The notes under the pieces are model-generated. The model was given only the letters and a program-made list of their open reading frames with translations. It did not search any database and had not been told where the DNA came from. The translations under genes were made by a program, and so were the position numbers. Source: Brochothrix campestris (GTDB lineage Bacteria > Bacillota > Bacilli > Lactobacillales > Listeriaceae). From it: 64,000 nt of DNA. The stretch covers positions 1,612,001 to 1,676,000 of the forward strand of contig NZ_CP175511.1 in the NCBI RefSeq assembly GCF_046058945.1. Reading direction: 5' to 3'. Below are positions 7,768 through 20,574 of this stretch, piece by piece; position 1 is the stretch's first letter, and each line of letters begins with the position of its first letter.

Positions 7768-7840
7768 TGGCTCAGGACAGAGTCGAACTGCCGACACACG
7801 GAGCTTCAATCCGTTGCTCTACCAACTGAGCTACTGAGCC
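7768..7840 (-). tRNA. tRNA-Phe (GAA), proximal block
   Basis: 73 bases, anticodon GAA; copy of 5554-5626, with a diverged spacer before Asp. Confidence 0.95.
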
Positions 7841-7848
7841 TTACTAAA

Positions 7849-7922
7849 CGGTCTGGACGGGACTCGAACCCGCGACCTCCTGCGTGACAGGCAGGCATTC
7901 TAACCAGCTGAACTACCAGACC
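7849..7922 (-). tRNA. tRNA-Asp (GUC), proximal block
   Basis: 74 bases, anticodon GUC; one base different from 5637-5710 in the D arm. Confidence 0.95.
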
Positions 7923-7948
7923 AAAAACGTGTTTGCAATCTCTTGCAA

Positions 7949-8022
<74 letters not shown>

Positions 8023-8047
8023 ATAATATAAATGATACATGATAAAA

Positions 8048-8137
8048 AGGAGGATGAGGGATTCGAACCCCCGCGCGATTTTACTCGCCTGACGGTTTTC
8101 AAGACCGTTCCCTTCAGCCAGACTTGGGTAATCCTCC
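8048..8137 (-). tRNA. tRNA-Ser (UGA), proximal block (single copy)
   Basis: 90 bases, class II, anticodon UGA. Only one copy here, against four in the distal block. It directly follows Met, because Ile2 is missing from this block. Confidence 0.95.
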
Positions 8138-8147
8138 GGAAATATAA

Positions 8148-8221
8148 TAGCGGCAGAGGGAGTCGAACCCACGACCTTTCGGGTATGAACCGAATGCTCT
8201 AGCCAGCTGAGCTACACCGCC
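8148..8221 (-). tRNA. Elongator tRNA-Met (CAU), proximal block
   Basis: 74 bases, anticodon CAU; copy of 6432-6505. Only ten bases separate it from Ser(UGA). Confidence 0.9.
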
Positions 8222-8254
8222 ATGATGTTTATTGCATTTTTTATTGAAAAATAA

Positions 8255-8330
8255 TGGTGGAGCCTAGCGGGATCGAACCGCTGACCTCCTGCGTGCAAGG
8301 CAGGCGCTCTCCCAGCTGAGCTAAGGCCCC
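8255..8330 (-). tRNA. tRNA-Ala (UGC), proximal block
   Basis: 76 bases with encoded CCA (plus-strand TGG 8255-8257), anticodon UGC; copy of 6534-6609. Confidence 0.95.
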
Positions 8331-8369
8331 ATTAATCGGGTATGATATTTCGATTGTAAATTCATACAA

Positions 8370-8443
8370 TCGGGAAGACAGGATTCGAACCTGCGACCCC
8401 TTGGTCCCAAACCAAGTGCTCTACCAAGCTGAGCTACTTCCCG
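8370..8443 (-). tRNA. tRNA-Pro (UGG), proximal block
   Basis: 74 bases, anticodon UGG; copy of 6649-6722. Confidence 0.95.
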
Positions 8444-8451
8444 TTCGGTAA

Positions 8452-8525
8452 TGCGCCCAAGAGGAGTCGAACCTCTAACCGCTTGATTCGTAGTCAAGTA
8501 CTCTATCCAGTTGAGCTATGGGCGC
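8452..8525 (-). tRNA. tRNA-Arg (ACG), proximal block
   Basis: 74 bases, anticodon ACG; copy of 6731-6804. Confidence 0.95.
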
Positions 8526-8546
8526 TCATTTTAAATTGTGTTACAA

Positions 8547-8632
8547 TGCCGAGGGCCGGAATCGAACCGGCACGGTGATCACTCACCGCAGGATTTTAAG
8601 TCCTGTGCGTCTGCCAGTTCCGCCACCCCGGC
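8547..8632 (-). tRNA. tRNA-Leu (UAA), proximal block
   Basis: 86 bases, class II, anticodon UAA; copy of 6826-6911. Confidence 0.95.
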
Positions 8633-8656
8633 TAATATGGGTATATTCTACTTACA

Positions 8657-8728
8657 AGCGAAAGACGGGATTCGAACCCGCGACCCCCACCTTGGCAAGG
8701 TGATGTTCTACCACTGAACTACTTTCGC
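8657..8728 (-). tRNA. tRNA-Gly (GCC), proximal block
   Basis: 72 bases, anticodon GCC; copy of 6936-7007. Confidence 0.95.
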
Positions 8729-8731
8729 GTA

Positions 8732-8804
8732 TGAGCCGTGCTGGGCTCGAACCAGCGACCCTCTGATTAAAAGTCAGATGCTCTACCAACTGAGCTAACG
8801 GCTC
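8732..8804 (-). tRNA. tRNA-Lys (UUU), proximal block
   Basis: 73 bases, anticodon UUU; copy of 7011-7083. A GATAAG / CTTATC inverted repeat spans the upstream gap. Confidence 0.95.
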
Positions 8805-8833
8805 TTATCTGTTTGTTTTTGTCAACAAAGATA

Positions 8834-8862
8834 AGTATAACATTTTTTTGTTGTTTTAACAA
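8834..8862 (-). promoter_or_regulatory. Candidate internal promoter of the proximal tRNA block
   Basis: On the minus strand TTGTTA (8857-8862), 17 bases, TATACT (8834-8839), in the Thr-Lys gap. The gap sequence has diverged from the distal block, yet a promoter with the same spacing and place is kept. Confidence 0.55.
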
Positions 8863-8892
8863 CTATTTTCCGAATTTTTTTCAAAAAATATA

Positions 8893-8965
8893 TGCCGACT
8901 GCAGAAGTCGAATCCGCGACCTACTGATTACAAATCAGTTGCTCTACCAGCTGAGCTAAGTCGGC
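8893..8965 (-). tRNA. tRNA-Thr (UGU), proximal block
   Basis: 73 bases, anticodon UGU; copy of 7154-7226. Confidence 0.95.
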
Positions 8966-8972
8966 AAAAAAA

Positions 8973-9048
8973 TGGTGGGGGTTGACGGGCTCGAACCGCC
9001 GACCCTCTGCTTGTAAGGCAGATGCTCTCCCAGCTGAGCTAAACCCCC
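8973..9048 (-). tRNA. tRNA-Val (UAC), single copy
   Basis: 76 bases with encoded CCA (plus-strand TGG 8973-8975), anticodon UAC, acceptor GGGGGUU with AACCCCC. It is the first tRNA after 5S rRNA, only a few bases away, and is the one gene outside both repeated blocks. Confidence 0.95.
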
Positions 9049-9052
9049 ATTG

Positions 9053-9166
<114 letters not shown>

Positions 9167-9359
9167 ACATGTGTTTGAATTTCATCTAACCATCGTTCTT
9201 CATCGTTGTCTCCTTCGTCTCAATTGTCACATACAAACGTATGCTCCGCAATCAACTCATTGACGCCTTGAATAACTCGCTTATCTAAAATTTACATTAA
9301 TAGATAAATCATCTACTAATTGCTTGGATAATTATGAAATTATCATGAAAGCTTGCACT

Positions 9360-9382
9360 CTCAAAACTGAATACTAATTGAT
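9360..9382 (-). other. 23S processing-stalk sequence, 3' side
   Basis: The leftward transcript here reads ATCAATTAGTATTCAGTTTT, complementary to the segment at 12531-12555 upstream of 23S. The two would pair to form the long double-stranded stalk cut by RNase III. The rest of the 23S-5S spacer (9167-9432) shows no gene. Confidence 0.75.
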
Positions 9383-9432
9383 TTTTTTCGAAAGGTAACA
9401 ACCCATCGTCATTTTCGCTTTTAAAACTTAAT

Positions 9433-14212
<4,780 letters not shown>

Positions 14213-14333
14213 AGTAACGGTGTTTAAACCGTCAAATGATCCTTAACTAGTTCGCTAGCTAAAAATTTATTACTTGTTGTCGTTACGAAATTAATTGGTT
14301 AAACTCCTAAGAGTTTAAGCATATAACATCTTT

Positions 14334-14361
14334 TTGTTCGTTCAGTTTTCAAAGGTCAATC
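14334..14361 (-). other. 16S processing-stalk sequence, 5' side
   Basis: The transcript reads GATTGACCTTTGAAAACTGA then ACGAACAA. The plus-strand sequence at 12574-12601 is nearly the same, so the two flanks of 16S can pair over about 28 bases with few mismatches, as expected for an RNase III stalk. Confidence 0.75.
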
Positions 14362-14389
14362 GTTATCGGCTCTCGCTGACAACTGCTTT

Positions 14390-14418
14390 AGTATATCACG
14401 CCCGCTGATTTGAGTCAA
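14390..14418 (-). promoter_or_regulatory. rrn promoter P2
   Basis: Minus-strand TTGACT (14413-14418), 17 bases, TATACT (14390-14395), about 180 bases before mature 16S. It is the promoter closer to the gene. Confidence 0.8.
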
Positions 14419-14475
14419 CAACTTTTCTATCAAATAAAATTGTTTCTCCCAAGAAACTTCTTTAGGACTTACTAA

Positions 14476-14504
14476 TAATAACATGTTGTCTCTCAGTTTG
14501 TCAA
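14476..14504 (-). promoter_or_regulatory. rrn promoter P1
   Basis: Minus-strand TTGACA (14499-14504), 17 bases, TTATTA (14476-14481). It lies upstream of P2, giving the usual tandem arrangement of rrn promoters. The stretch from here to the perR stop (14505-14674) holds nothing I recognise; no clear perR terminator was seen. Confidence 0.7.
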
Positions 14505-14674
14505 CTGTTTTTCGAAGGCATTGTTTCTCATACCTAGCTTTACAAAATCAACGTACTCTCAATATAAGAGTAGTTCAAAAAAATCATTTTGCATTCCCGC
14601 AACTGTTTTTCTTCCTTCTCTTATCAAGGACATTTTCTATAATACCAAATCATTTTACTGCCGTCAACAAGTTT

Positions 14675-15112
14675 TCAAACTTTCTTTTTGCACTCATCAC
14701 AAAGACCATAAACTTCTAGCCGATGACGTGAAATAGCAAACCCAGTGACATGAGCTGCTAAGCTTTCAACTTCTTCTAAACCTGGATACGAAAAATCAAC
14801 TATTTTTCCACAATTATCACAAATCGCATGGTAATGTTCATGCGAGGCAAAATCAAAGCGACTCGATACATCACCATAAGACAGTTCTTTCACAATCCCC
14901 GCATCCTTGAATACATGAAGATTATTATAGACAGTTGCAACGCTCATATTTGGATAATTCGGAGCCAACGCTTTATATATCTCATCTGCAGTCGGATGTG
15001 TATGGGCTTCGATTAGAAAGTTTAAAATTGCTCGTCTTTGTGGCGTAATTCTCACACCTCGATGTTTTAAAACATCAATCGCTTCTTGTAGATGATCATG
15101 TGTATGTTCCAT
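14675..15112 (-). CDS. perR: PerR, peroxide-sensing Fur-family repressor
   Basis: A 145-residue metal-dependent repressor that senses hydrogen peroxide by oxidation of Fe-coordinating histidines and controls oxidative-stress genes. The winged helix (residues 1-80) holds RITPQRRAIL and MSVATVYNNLHVF. Regulatory-metal ligands by alignment are His39, Asp87, His93, His95 and Asp106. The structural zinc site is formed by CDNC (98-101) and CDEC (138-141). The aspartate in SRFDF, where Fur has glutamate, favours PerR over Fur and Zur. The ATG at 15112 has GAAAGGATG upstream. Its own promoter carries a PerR-box-like sequence. The position next to an rrn operon also fits the Bacillus perR locus. Confidence 0.92.
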   Translation of the reverse strand: MEHTHDHLQEAIDVLKHRGVRITPQRRAILNFLIEAHTHPTADEIYKALAPNYPNMSVATVYNNLHVFKDAGIVKELSYGDVSSRFDFASHEHYHAICDNCGKIVDFSYPGLEEVESLAAHVTGFAISRHRLEVYGLCDECKKKV

Positions 15113-15138
15113 GATATATCATCCTTTCACTTACTTTT

Positions 15139-15182
15139 TTATAACTATTCTCATTCTACTGTTAAGGTCGACCAACTGTCAA
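15139..15182 (-). promoter_or_regulatory. perR promoter with PerR-box-like operator
   Basis: Minus-strand TTGACA (15177-15182), 18 bases, TAGAAT (15153-15158). Overlapping the start region on the plus strand is TTATAACTATTCTCA (15139-15153), which matches the 15-base PerR box TTATAATNATTATAA at all but three fixed positions. This suggests autorepression. Confidence 0.55.
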
Positions 15183-15222
15183 TGATTCCTATCGCTGTTT
15201 TTCATTAAAGAATTCATTATTT

Positions 15223-15254
15223 CAAAAAAAACACTAATCTTTAAAGATCAGTGT
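15223..15254 (-). terminator. Terminator of the DUF402 gene
   Basis: Hairpin ACACTGATCTTT / AAAGATTAGTGT with one mismatch, followed on the minus strand by a run of seven T. It overlaps the gene's stop codon. Confidence 0.85.
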
Positions 15255-15804
15255 TTTTCACAACGTCATTATTCGGATGCAGCGAACGGTATTGATTATA
15301 GTACCAAAAATCAATATAGTCATCTGAAAAAGGTCCCTTTTTATCGAGTACCCACTCTGTCAAAATGCCTAGCTGTTGTTTCAGGATACGATCAACCTCT
15401 TCGGGATAATGCATTGAACGTTTTCGGAACTCATATTCATCTTCGTCTAACAAATGAAAACTCCCATTTGGGAACACTTTAATATCTAAATCATAATCGA
15501 TATACTTAAGTGCTTCGTTATCAATCAGATAAGGAGAACCAATATTACAATAATGATGGACCCCATCTGCACGTATCATCGAAATTACGTTAAACCAATG
15601 TTCTTTATGAAAATAAGAAATTGCTGGTTCTCTCGTAATCCATTTGCGTCCATCAGATTCCACCACCAGCGTTCGATCGTTTCCGCCGATAAGTAATTGA
15701 TCAGTCGCCTTTAAAACAGTCGTCTTTTTCCAGGTACGATGAAGTTTACCGTCGTGTTTATAACTTTGAATCTTAATGACGTCCCCTTCATTCGGAAGAC
15801 ACAT
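15241..15804 (-). CDS. DUF402 (YgaC-type) nucleoside phosphatase family protein
   Basis: A 187-residue cytoplasmic protein of the DUF402 family, members of which (Staphylococcus Ntdp, from memory) hydrolyse nucleoside tri- and diphosphates with divalent metals. Family marks are the N-terminal beta-barrel segment with DGKLHRTWKK, KEHWFNVISM, and the metal-site stretch YCNIGSPYLIDN...YIDYDLDIKV with clustered aspartates. The length is typical. The ATG at 15804 has GAAAGTAGG upstream. In Bacillus a homologue also lies close to perR. The 238 bases upstream (15805-16042) show no gene. The family is sure; the exact substrate is inferred. Confidence 0.8.
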   Translation of the reverse strand: MCLPNEGDVIKIQSYKHDGKLHRTWKKTTVLKATDQLLIGGNDRTLVVESDGRKWITREPAISYFHKEHWFNVISMIRADGVHHYCNIGSPYLIDNEALKYIDYDLDIKVFPNGSFHLLDEDEYEFRKRSMHYPEEVDRILKQQLGILTEWVLDKKGPFSDDYIDFWYYNQYRSLHPNNDVVKNTDL

Positions 15805-16042
15805 TGTTATAACCTACTTTCTGGAATAACTCATAACTCTAACACTCGTTCTTCGACTCACTTATTAAGTCATCTAAGCAACGACTACGGCATCATTATG
15901 GCTGTTTTGCGGCAAATACTGCTTGATAGCATCTAAATACAAGCACAATATAACTAGTGTTCATGGTTATATTCTATTTACAACTAATTTCACTAATAAG
16001 TATACCATAAGGATGTAATAAAATTAAAGCGGTACCGTTATT

Positions 16043-16795
16043 TTATGAAACGGGTAATGAGCGCCCACCGTCAATGACAAGCGTCTGACCACAAATCATT
16101 TTAGCTTGATCTGAAACTAAAAACATCACCGCATCAACAAGATCTTCCGCTTGTACCATGCGGCCCATTGGTGTGTGTTTAATTGCATCCGCCAACAACT
16201 CCTCACGGTTCGGGAAATGGTCCAGCGCCTCTGTTTGTACAACGCCTCCTGACACTGCATTTACGCGGATACCTTCACTCGCTAATTCAACACCTAAATA
16301 TCGCGTCAAGGCTTCGACTGCGGCTTTCGAGACGCCCACCGTTGTGTAATTTTCAAGTACGCGCATTGAACCAATTGAGCTCAAGCTCACAATCGCACCG
16401 CCTTCTTCGGTACGAGTCATCAATTTAGCCGCTTCTTGCGCTGCGAACAAAAGTGATTTAGCATTGATTGACATCGTCCAATCCCAATGTTTTTCTGTCA
16501 ATTCCATCACCGGTTTCAAGACACCACTGGCTGCATTATTAATAAACACATCTAAACGACCGAACTCTGATGCGACTGTTGCAAACAATTCTTGGATTTT
16601 AGTGACGTCACCTACATTAGCTTTGACGATTAAACATTTTCGACCTAAGGCTTCTATTTCCGCCTGTACTTCTTCGGCTTTTTTACGATTACGATTAAAA
16701 TTAACAACAATATCATAGCCTTGTTCCGCTAAACGAATTGCTATTAAGCGCCCAATCCCTCTACTACTACCTGTTACTAATGCTACCTTATTCAT
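16043..16795 (-). CDS. fabL: FabL, enoyl-[acyl-carrier-protein] reductase III
   Basis: A 250-residue short-chain dehydrogenase that carries out the last reduction of each fatty-acid elongation cycle with NADPH. The dinucleotide-binding motif is TGSSRGIGR at the N-terminus. Segments typical of FabL rather than FabG are INNAASGVLKPVMELTEKHW, the active-site stretch ENYTTVGVSKAAVEALTRYL with Tyr and Lys, and the C-terminal end VIDGGRSLPVS. The start overlaps the mutY stop by eight bases, so the two share a message, as they are neighbours in Bacillus. FabL is naturally insensitive to triclosan in Bacillus. Whether FabI is also present cannot be seen here. Confidence 0.88.
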   Translation of the reverse strand: MNKVALVTGSSRGIGRLIAIRLAEQGYDIVVNFNRNRKKAEEVQAEIEALGRKCLIVKANVGDVTKIQELFATVASEFGRLDVFINNAASGVLKPVMELTEKHWDWTMSINAKSLLFAAQEAAKLMTRTEEGGAIVSLSSIGSMRVLENYTTVGVSKAAVEALTRYLGVELASEGIRVNAVSGGVVQTEALDHFPNREELLADAIKHTPMGRMVQAEDLVDAVMFLVSDQAKMICGQTLVIDGGRSLPVS

Positions 16796-17882
16796 CTCTC
16801 ATTCCACTCCTTGTTTTTAAATATAATTGCCATACTTTTTGATACGGTACCGGAAACGGTAAGTGTTTCATTGCAGTAATCGAAACAAAACGGTAGTTTT
16901 CCGGTAGTTTAAACTCATCGGTTGTGATGATACCGGTTAGTGTCTCAACTTCCCACTTCAGATGCGAAAAGACGTGTTTGACTTGCCCGAGCGACTCTTG
17001 ATTGACATACACCGGTAAATCAAGACCGATTTTGAAACTTGTCGCTAGGTCGGCAAAGGGTTTATCCGCTTCTATAGAAGGAAACATCCACATATTAGCC
17101 AATAACCCTGTCTCGGGTCGTTGCTGCACGAGAATTTCGCCAGCGTTATTTTGAATAATCGCTGTTACTAAGTACCTTTGCTTTGTTTTAATTTTTTTTG
17201 TTTTGACTGGAAAGTTAAGCATGGTCCCACTAGCATGCGAACGGCAATATTGCGCCACTGGACACGCAGCACATTTTGGGTTTTTAGGCGTACAAATAGT
17301 GGCACCCAAATCCATCAATGCTTGGTTAAAGGCACCTGGATTTGTCTGTGATATTGTTTCAGCAACGACCTTTTCAAACACTTTGCGTGTTTTAGCTTTC
17401 GCGATATCATCTTCAATTTCCATCAAACGTGAATAGACACGATACACATTACCATCCACTGCTGGCTCTGGTTGATTATAAGCGATACTTAAAATAGCAC
17501 CGGCTGTATAAGGTCCAACACCTTTAAGCGCTAAAACCGTTTCTTTATCGGTTGGCACTATGCCATCATACAGTTCCACGACTTCTTTCATAGCTGTTTG
17601 TAAATTGCGCACGCGTGAATAATAACCTAATCCTTCCCACGCTTTTAAAATCAATTCTTCTGGTGCCTCCGCAAAAATATGCATCGTCGGAAACAGTGTC
17701 ATAAAACGTTCGAAGTAAGGGATAACTGTATCTACTTGTGTTTGTTGCAACATTATTTCTGATACCCATACCCGATAAGGGTCTCTGTTTTCACGCCACG
17801 GAAGCTCACGTTTTTCATCTTCATACCAGGTAACGAGATTATCTGGGAATTGTTGTTTTTCTTGTTCACTCCAATTACTCAT
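16788..17882 (-). CDS. mutY: MutY, A/G-specific adenine DNA glycosylase
   Basis: Removes adenine mispaired with 8-oxoguanine. From the start chosen here it has 364 residues. The helix-hairpin-helix LKGVGPYTAGAILSIAYNQP is followed by the catalytic aspartate in AVDGNVYRVYSRL. The four cysteines of the 4Fe-4S cluster are in CTPKNPKCAACPVAQYC (C-x6-C-x2-C-x5-C). The C-terminal third is the NUDIX-like domain that reads 8-oxoguanine. The open frame extends 14 codons further, but AAAGGAG stands before the ATG at 17880-17882, the protein then begins MSNWSEQEK, and the upstream codons are unlikely to be used. It is co-transcribed with fabL. Confidence 0.93.
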   Translation of the reverse strand: MSNWSEQEKQQFPDNLVTWYEDEKRELPWRENRDPYRVWVSEIMLQQTQVDTVIPYFERFMTLFPTMHIFAEAPEELILKAWEGLGYYSRVRNLQTAMKEVVELYDGIVPTDKETVLALKGVGPYTAGAILSIAYNQPEPAVDGNVYRVYSRLMEIEDDIAKAKTRKVFEKVVAETISQTNPGAFNQALMDLGATICTPKNPKCAACPVAQYCRSHASGTMLNFPVKTKKIKTKQRYLVTAIIQNNAGEILVQQRPETGLLANMWMFPSIEADKPFADLATSFKIGLDLPVYVNQESLGQVKHVFSHLKWEVETLTGIITTDEFKLPENYRFVSITAMKHLPFPVPYQKVWQLYLKTRSGMRDE

Positions 17883-18021
17883 CACTCTTTTAGCGACTCC
17901 TTTTTGATACATCAGTGACAACACTGTATAATAACAATTAGATAATGGTATTAGTCAGTAACGCATTTATTATCTTTTTTATTATAACGAGTATTCACTA
18001 TGATTACTAGGAGGAGATTTA

Positions 18022-19014
18022 ATGGACTCAGCCACACATTTAGCTATGGGGATTGCAATTGGCGGCTTGGCAACCGTTGACCCTGCTTTTCAAACACCTG
18101 ATATTAGTATGCTTGGACTGATGGGTGCGATGGTTGTTGCTCAACAGGCCCCTGATATTGATACTATCTTAAAACTTAAAGGAAACGGCATTTACATTCG
18201 GAATCATCGTGGCCTCACGCACTCATTACCGTTTCTCCTCATCTGGCCTGCTTTAATAACGCTTGTTTTCGGATACGCCTTTCAATTTAATTGGCTCCAT
18301 TTATTCCTTTGGAGTTGCTTCGCTGTTTGTCTGCATGTGTTTGTTGATATATTCAACGCTTACGGCACACAAGCCTTAAGACCTTTCAGCAGACAATGGA
18401 TTGGACTTGGTTTCATCAATACCTTTGATTGGTATATTTTCGGAAGTCATGTACTAGCAGTTCTTCTGTGGATGCTGTACCGGCAACCACTTATCATTTT
18501 CGGTACGATGTATTTGAGTTTAATCGCTTATTACGTATTGCGCTACTCCATCCAACGTAGTGTACGTCGCTCAACTATTCGTCTTATCGACGATGAGGTC
18601 GAAGAAATAATGATTTCATCAACTTCACATTTTTTTCAATGGCGTATTGCTGTCATTACAAAAGATACCTATTATGTTGCACGCGCCTATCGGACACAGG
18701 TCACGATGCTTGAAAAATTCAAACGACTTCCTTTACCGATGGAAGACCCTATTATATTAAAAGCGTTAGAAGATGAGAACATTCGTTCATTTCTATCGTT
18801 TTCAAAAGTATACCGTTGGCAACTCGAACGTCTCTCTGACAATGGCTATTTAGTCGTCTTTACCGATCTACGATATCGTAGCAACGGACATTATCCGTTT
18901 GTAGCTGTCGTTAAACTCGATCAACACCTACATATCCATTCTTCTTATACGGGGTGGATTTTCAAACAAGGAAAACTACAAAAAAAACTATACTTAGATG
19001 AACATTATTTATAA
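18022..19014 (+). CDS. yfhP: YfhP-like membrane-bound metal-dependent hydrolase (DUF457/YdjM family)
   Basis: A 330-residue membrane protein with about five hydrophobic segments in the first 190 residues and a soluble C-terminal part. Putative metal ligands of this family are visible as THLAMG at residues 5-10, QQAPDIDTI near residue 50 and HRGLTHSLPF near residue 65. The start has AGGAGGAG upstream. In Bacillus the homologue is divergent from mutY (yfhQ), and the same divergent pairing is kept here. The biochemical activity of the family is poorly known, so function is left at family level. An IS1182-type remnant follows. Confidence 0.8.
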   Translation: MDSATHLAMGIAIGGLATVDPAFQTPDISMLGLMGAMVVAQQAPDIDTILKLKGNGIYIRNHRGLTHSLPFLLIWPALITLVFGYAFQFNWLHLFLWSCFAVCLHVFVDIFNAYGTQALRPFSRQWIGLGFINTFDWYIFGSHVLAVLLWMLYRQPLIIFGTMYLSLIAYYVLRYSIQRSVRRSTIRLIDDEVEEIMISSTSHFFQWRIAVITKDTYYVARAYRTQVTMLEKFKRLPLPMEDPIILKALEDENIRSFLSFSKVYRWQLERLSDNGYLVVFTDLRYRSNGHYPFVAVVKLDQHLHIHSSYTGWIFKQGKLQKKLYLDEHYL

Positions 19015-19059
19015 TACAGCAAAGTAGTAAACCAATATGGTTTGCTACTTTTCCCTTCC

Positions 19060-19325
19060 AATTATGAGGGAAGCTGTTGCGGGCGTTGCCTCATCCTCCT
19101 CGCTGCGGTGTATTCGTCTAACGCTTTCCCATTACGCGCAGTCCCCCCTTAAATCGGTCGGAAAAAATCTGTTGAACGTATTTTTGCTGATGCAAAAGAA
19201 AAGCATGGTATGCGATGGACGCGTTATCGTGGAATCGATACGTGACATTGCAGATGATGTTGACTTATACTGTAATGAACTTGAAAAAAATGGTGAATTG
19301 GGATTGGAATCCCTCTGTTAAAATA
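19060..19325 (+). pseudogene. IS1182-type transposase remnant (C-terminal fragment, frameshifted)
   Basis: Translating 19150-19325 gives KSVERIFADAKEKHGMRWTR then YRGI in one frame and, after a frameshift, VTLQMMLTYTVMNLKKMVNWDW in another. This is the typical C-terminus of IS1182-family transposases. Preceding bases look rearranged and the N-terminal and catalytic parts are absent. A small hairpin GTCAT / ATGAC with T-rich loop follows at 19332-19348. Annotated open frames over this stretch are artefacts of the decayed gene. Confidence 0.65.
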
Positions 19326-19357
19326 AAAAAAGTCATTTTTTTAATGACAATAACAAA

Positions 19358-19403
19358 AAAAGCAAATTTTCTATCGAAAATCATCGATAGACAATTTGCT
19401 TTT
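19358..19403 (-). terminator. Leftward terminator beyond recX
   Basis: Long hairpin with arms AAAAGCAAATT / AATTTGCTTTT and inner TCTATCGA / TCGATAGA, followed on the minus strand by a T run. It could end a recX message that reads through the antisense of the structured element. Confidence 0.6.
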
Positions 19404-19416
19404 GCTACAAGATGAC

Positions 19417-19690
19417 TTGACTGAAAAGAAACGTTGTTATATCCTCTCGTATTTAAATCCTAAACTTGGGTGATTTCAAAAATAACGCATCGACGGGAAA
19501 TAGTCGAGACGTTATTTTCTCCAATCACTGCCGTTTAGAACGGCTTTAAATTCTTTTGTTCTAGGAAACACGAGCCTTTGAGGTGAGTGTACAGATGGTA
19601 CTCGACTCCGAGAAGGCGAGGCATTGACGACCTAGAACAGCGTTTATCTTCAGTCTGACGCACTCAAAAAATGAGTGCTTTCTTTTTGGT
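19417..19690 (+). ncRNA. Candidate structured RNA, copy A
   Basis: Second copy at 47782-48014. Both copies start with TTGACT (19417-19422), exactly 17 bases, then TATCCT (19440-19445), and continue with a shared sequence of about 200 bases. The predicted plus-strand RNA, starting near 19452, has a nested stem GTGATT/AATCAC enclosing AAAATAACG/CGTTATTTT and CGAC/GTCG, a hairpin GCCGTT/AACGGC, a possible closing pair ATTTAAA/TTTAAAT, and a 3' arm closed by GTTCTAGG/CCTAGAAC (19558-19638 region). Downstream the stem GCACTC/GAGTGC with TTTCTTTTT (19660-19688) resembles a terminator. It lies antisense to the recX 3' region. No open frame of note exists and I know no matching family. The opposite strand could also be the functional one. 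Confidence 0.5.
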
Positions 19691-19710
19691 TAACATACTA
19701 CTTCCTTATT

Positions 19711-20508
19711 TCAATACTCTTCGTCTAAATCTGCTAACATGTTTTGAATCGCTTCATATTTAAAACCTTTTTGCATTAATCCTTTAATAATCTTACTCTT
19801 TTGTTCGTAACCTTTATACTTGCTAAACTTCCGTTCGAATTTCTCATACTGTAGTTTCAGGGCATCCGCTTCTTCTTCATCAGAAACAAACTCTTGCAAG
19901 ACAGATTCTAACACGTCTTTATTGCCATAATACCCTTTAACCATGACAGTTGTTTGTAATTTCTGTTTCAACTTAACCTGCGATACGTTATGTTGTGTCC
20001 GAGCCACCTTATGCAAGACCTTATACAAATGCTCATCATGTAGTTCATCGGTAAAATAAGTGAGGGCTTCTTCAATGTCATTTTCAGCAATCCCTTTTTG
20101 GCGCAGCTCTCTAATAATTAACTGCGGTCCTTTTAAGGTTGTATTAACCATCGTCCGACAAAACATTTTTGCAAAGGCATTATCATCGACAAACTTGTTC
20201 GAGCGTAAATATACTAAGGCTGCATCAATCGCATCTTCTTCATACTCTTTCTTTTGTAAATCAGCAATGATTTCTTTTTCTGATCGCATCCTCACCGCTA
20301 GGTAGACCAAGGCACGGTTAATCGCCTTCCGATGCGTTTCTTCATCGGTCATTTCTGCCAACAAGTCATCATCAACTTCCATGCCTTTACGCAATCCTAA
20401 CTTCGTCAAAACAGCCATATCAACGCCACAGCTGAATTCATCATTGATATATATATTAAAACGTTCCTCATTTTTCTTCTGTACTTCAATCTTTGTGATT
20501 TTCTTCAA
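19711..20508 (-). CDS. recX: RecX, regulator of RecA
   Basis: A 265-residue protein of three-helix repeats that binds and modulates RecA filaments. Repeat signatures are ALVYLAVRMRSEKEIIADLQ in the first repeat, KEYEEDAIDAALVYL and FVDDNAFAKMF in the second, and GPQLIIRELRQKGIAENDIE in the third. The length fits the longer Gram-positive RecX. It begins at TTG (20506-20508) with a GGAAGGAAGAG ribosome site; no better ATG is available. It is divergent from yfhF, as in Bacillus and Listeria. Downstream on its strand is the antisense of the candidate structured RNA. Confidence 0.92.
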   Translation of the reverse strand: MKKITKIEVQKKNEERFNIYINDEFSCGVDMAVLTKLGLRKGMEVDDDLLAEMTDEETHRKAINRALVYLAVRMRSEKEIIADLQKKEYEEDAIDAALVYLRSNKFVDDNAFAKMFCRTMVNTTLKGPQLIIRELRQKGIAENDIEEALTYFTDELHDEHLYKVLHKVARTQHNVSQVKLKQKLQTTVMVKGYYGNKDVLESVLQEFVSDEEEADALKLQYEKFERKFSKYKGYEQKSKIIKGLMQKGFKYEAIQNMLADLDEEY

Positions 20509-20574
20509 GTCACTCTTCCTTCCTTTTGCTCGTTGATAAGCTAAACTAGAGTTATCAACCGAGGAGGTTTTGGG

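Noticed and set aside
17883..17924. Fourteen extra N-terminal codons of MutY
   Set aside because: A Shine-Dalgarno sequence lies inside this stretch just before ATG 17882, and the family's N-terminus fits the shorter form.
19037..19415. Two overlapping open frames after yfhP as real genes
   Set aside because: They read through an IS1182-type remnant in mixed frames; the transposase signature changes frame within the stretch.
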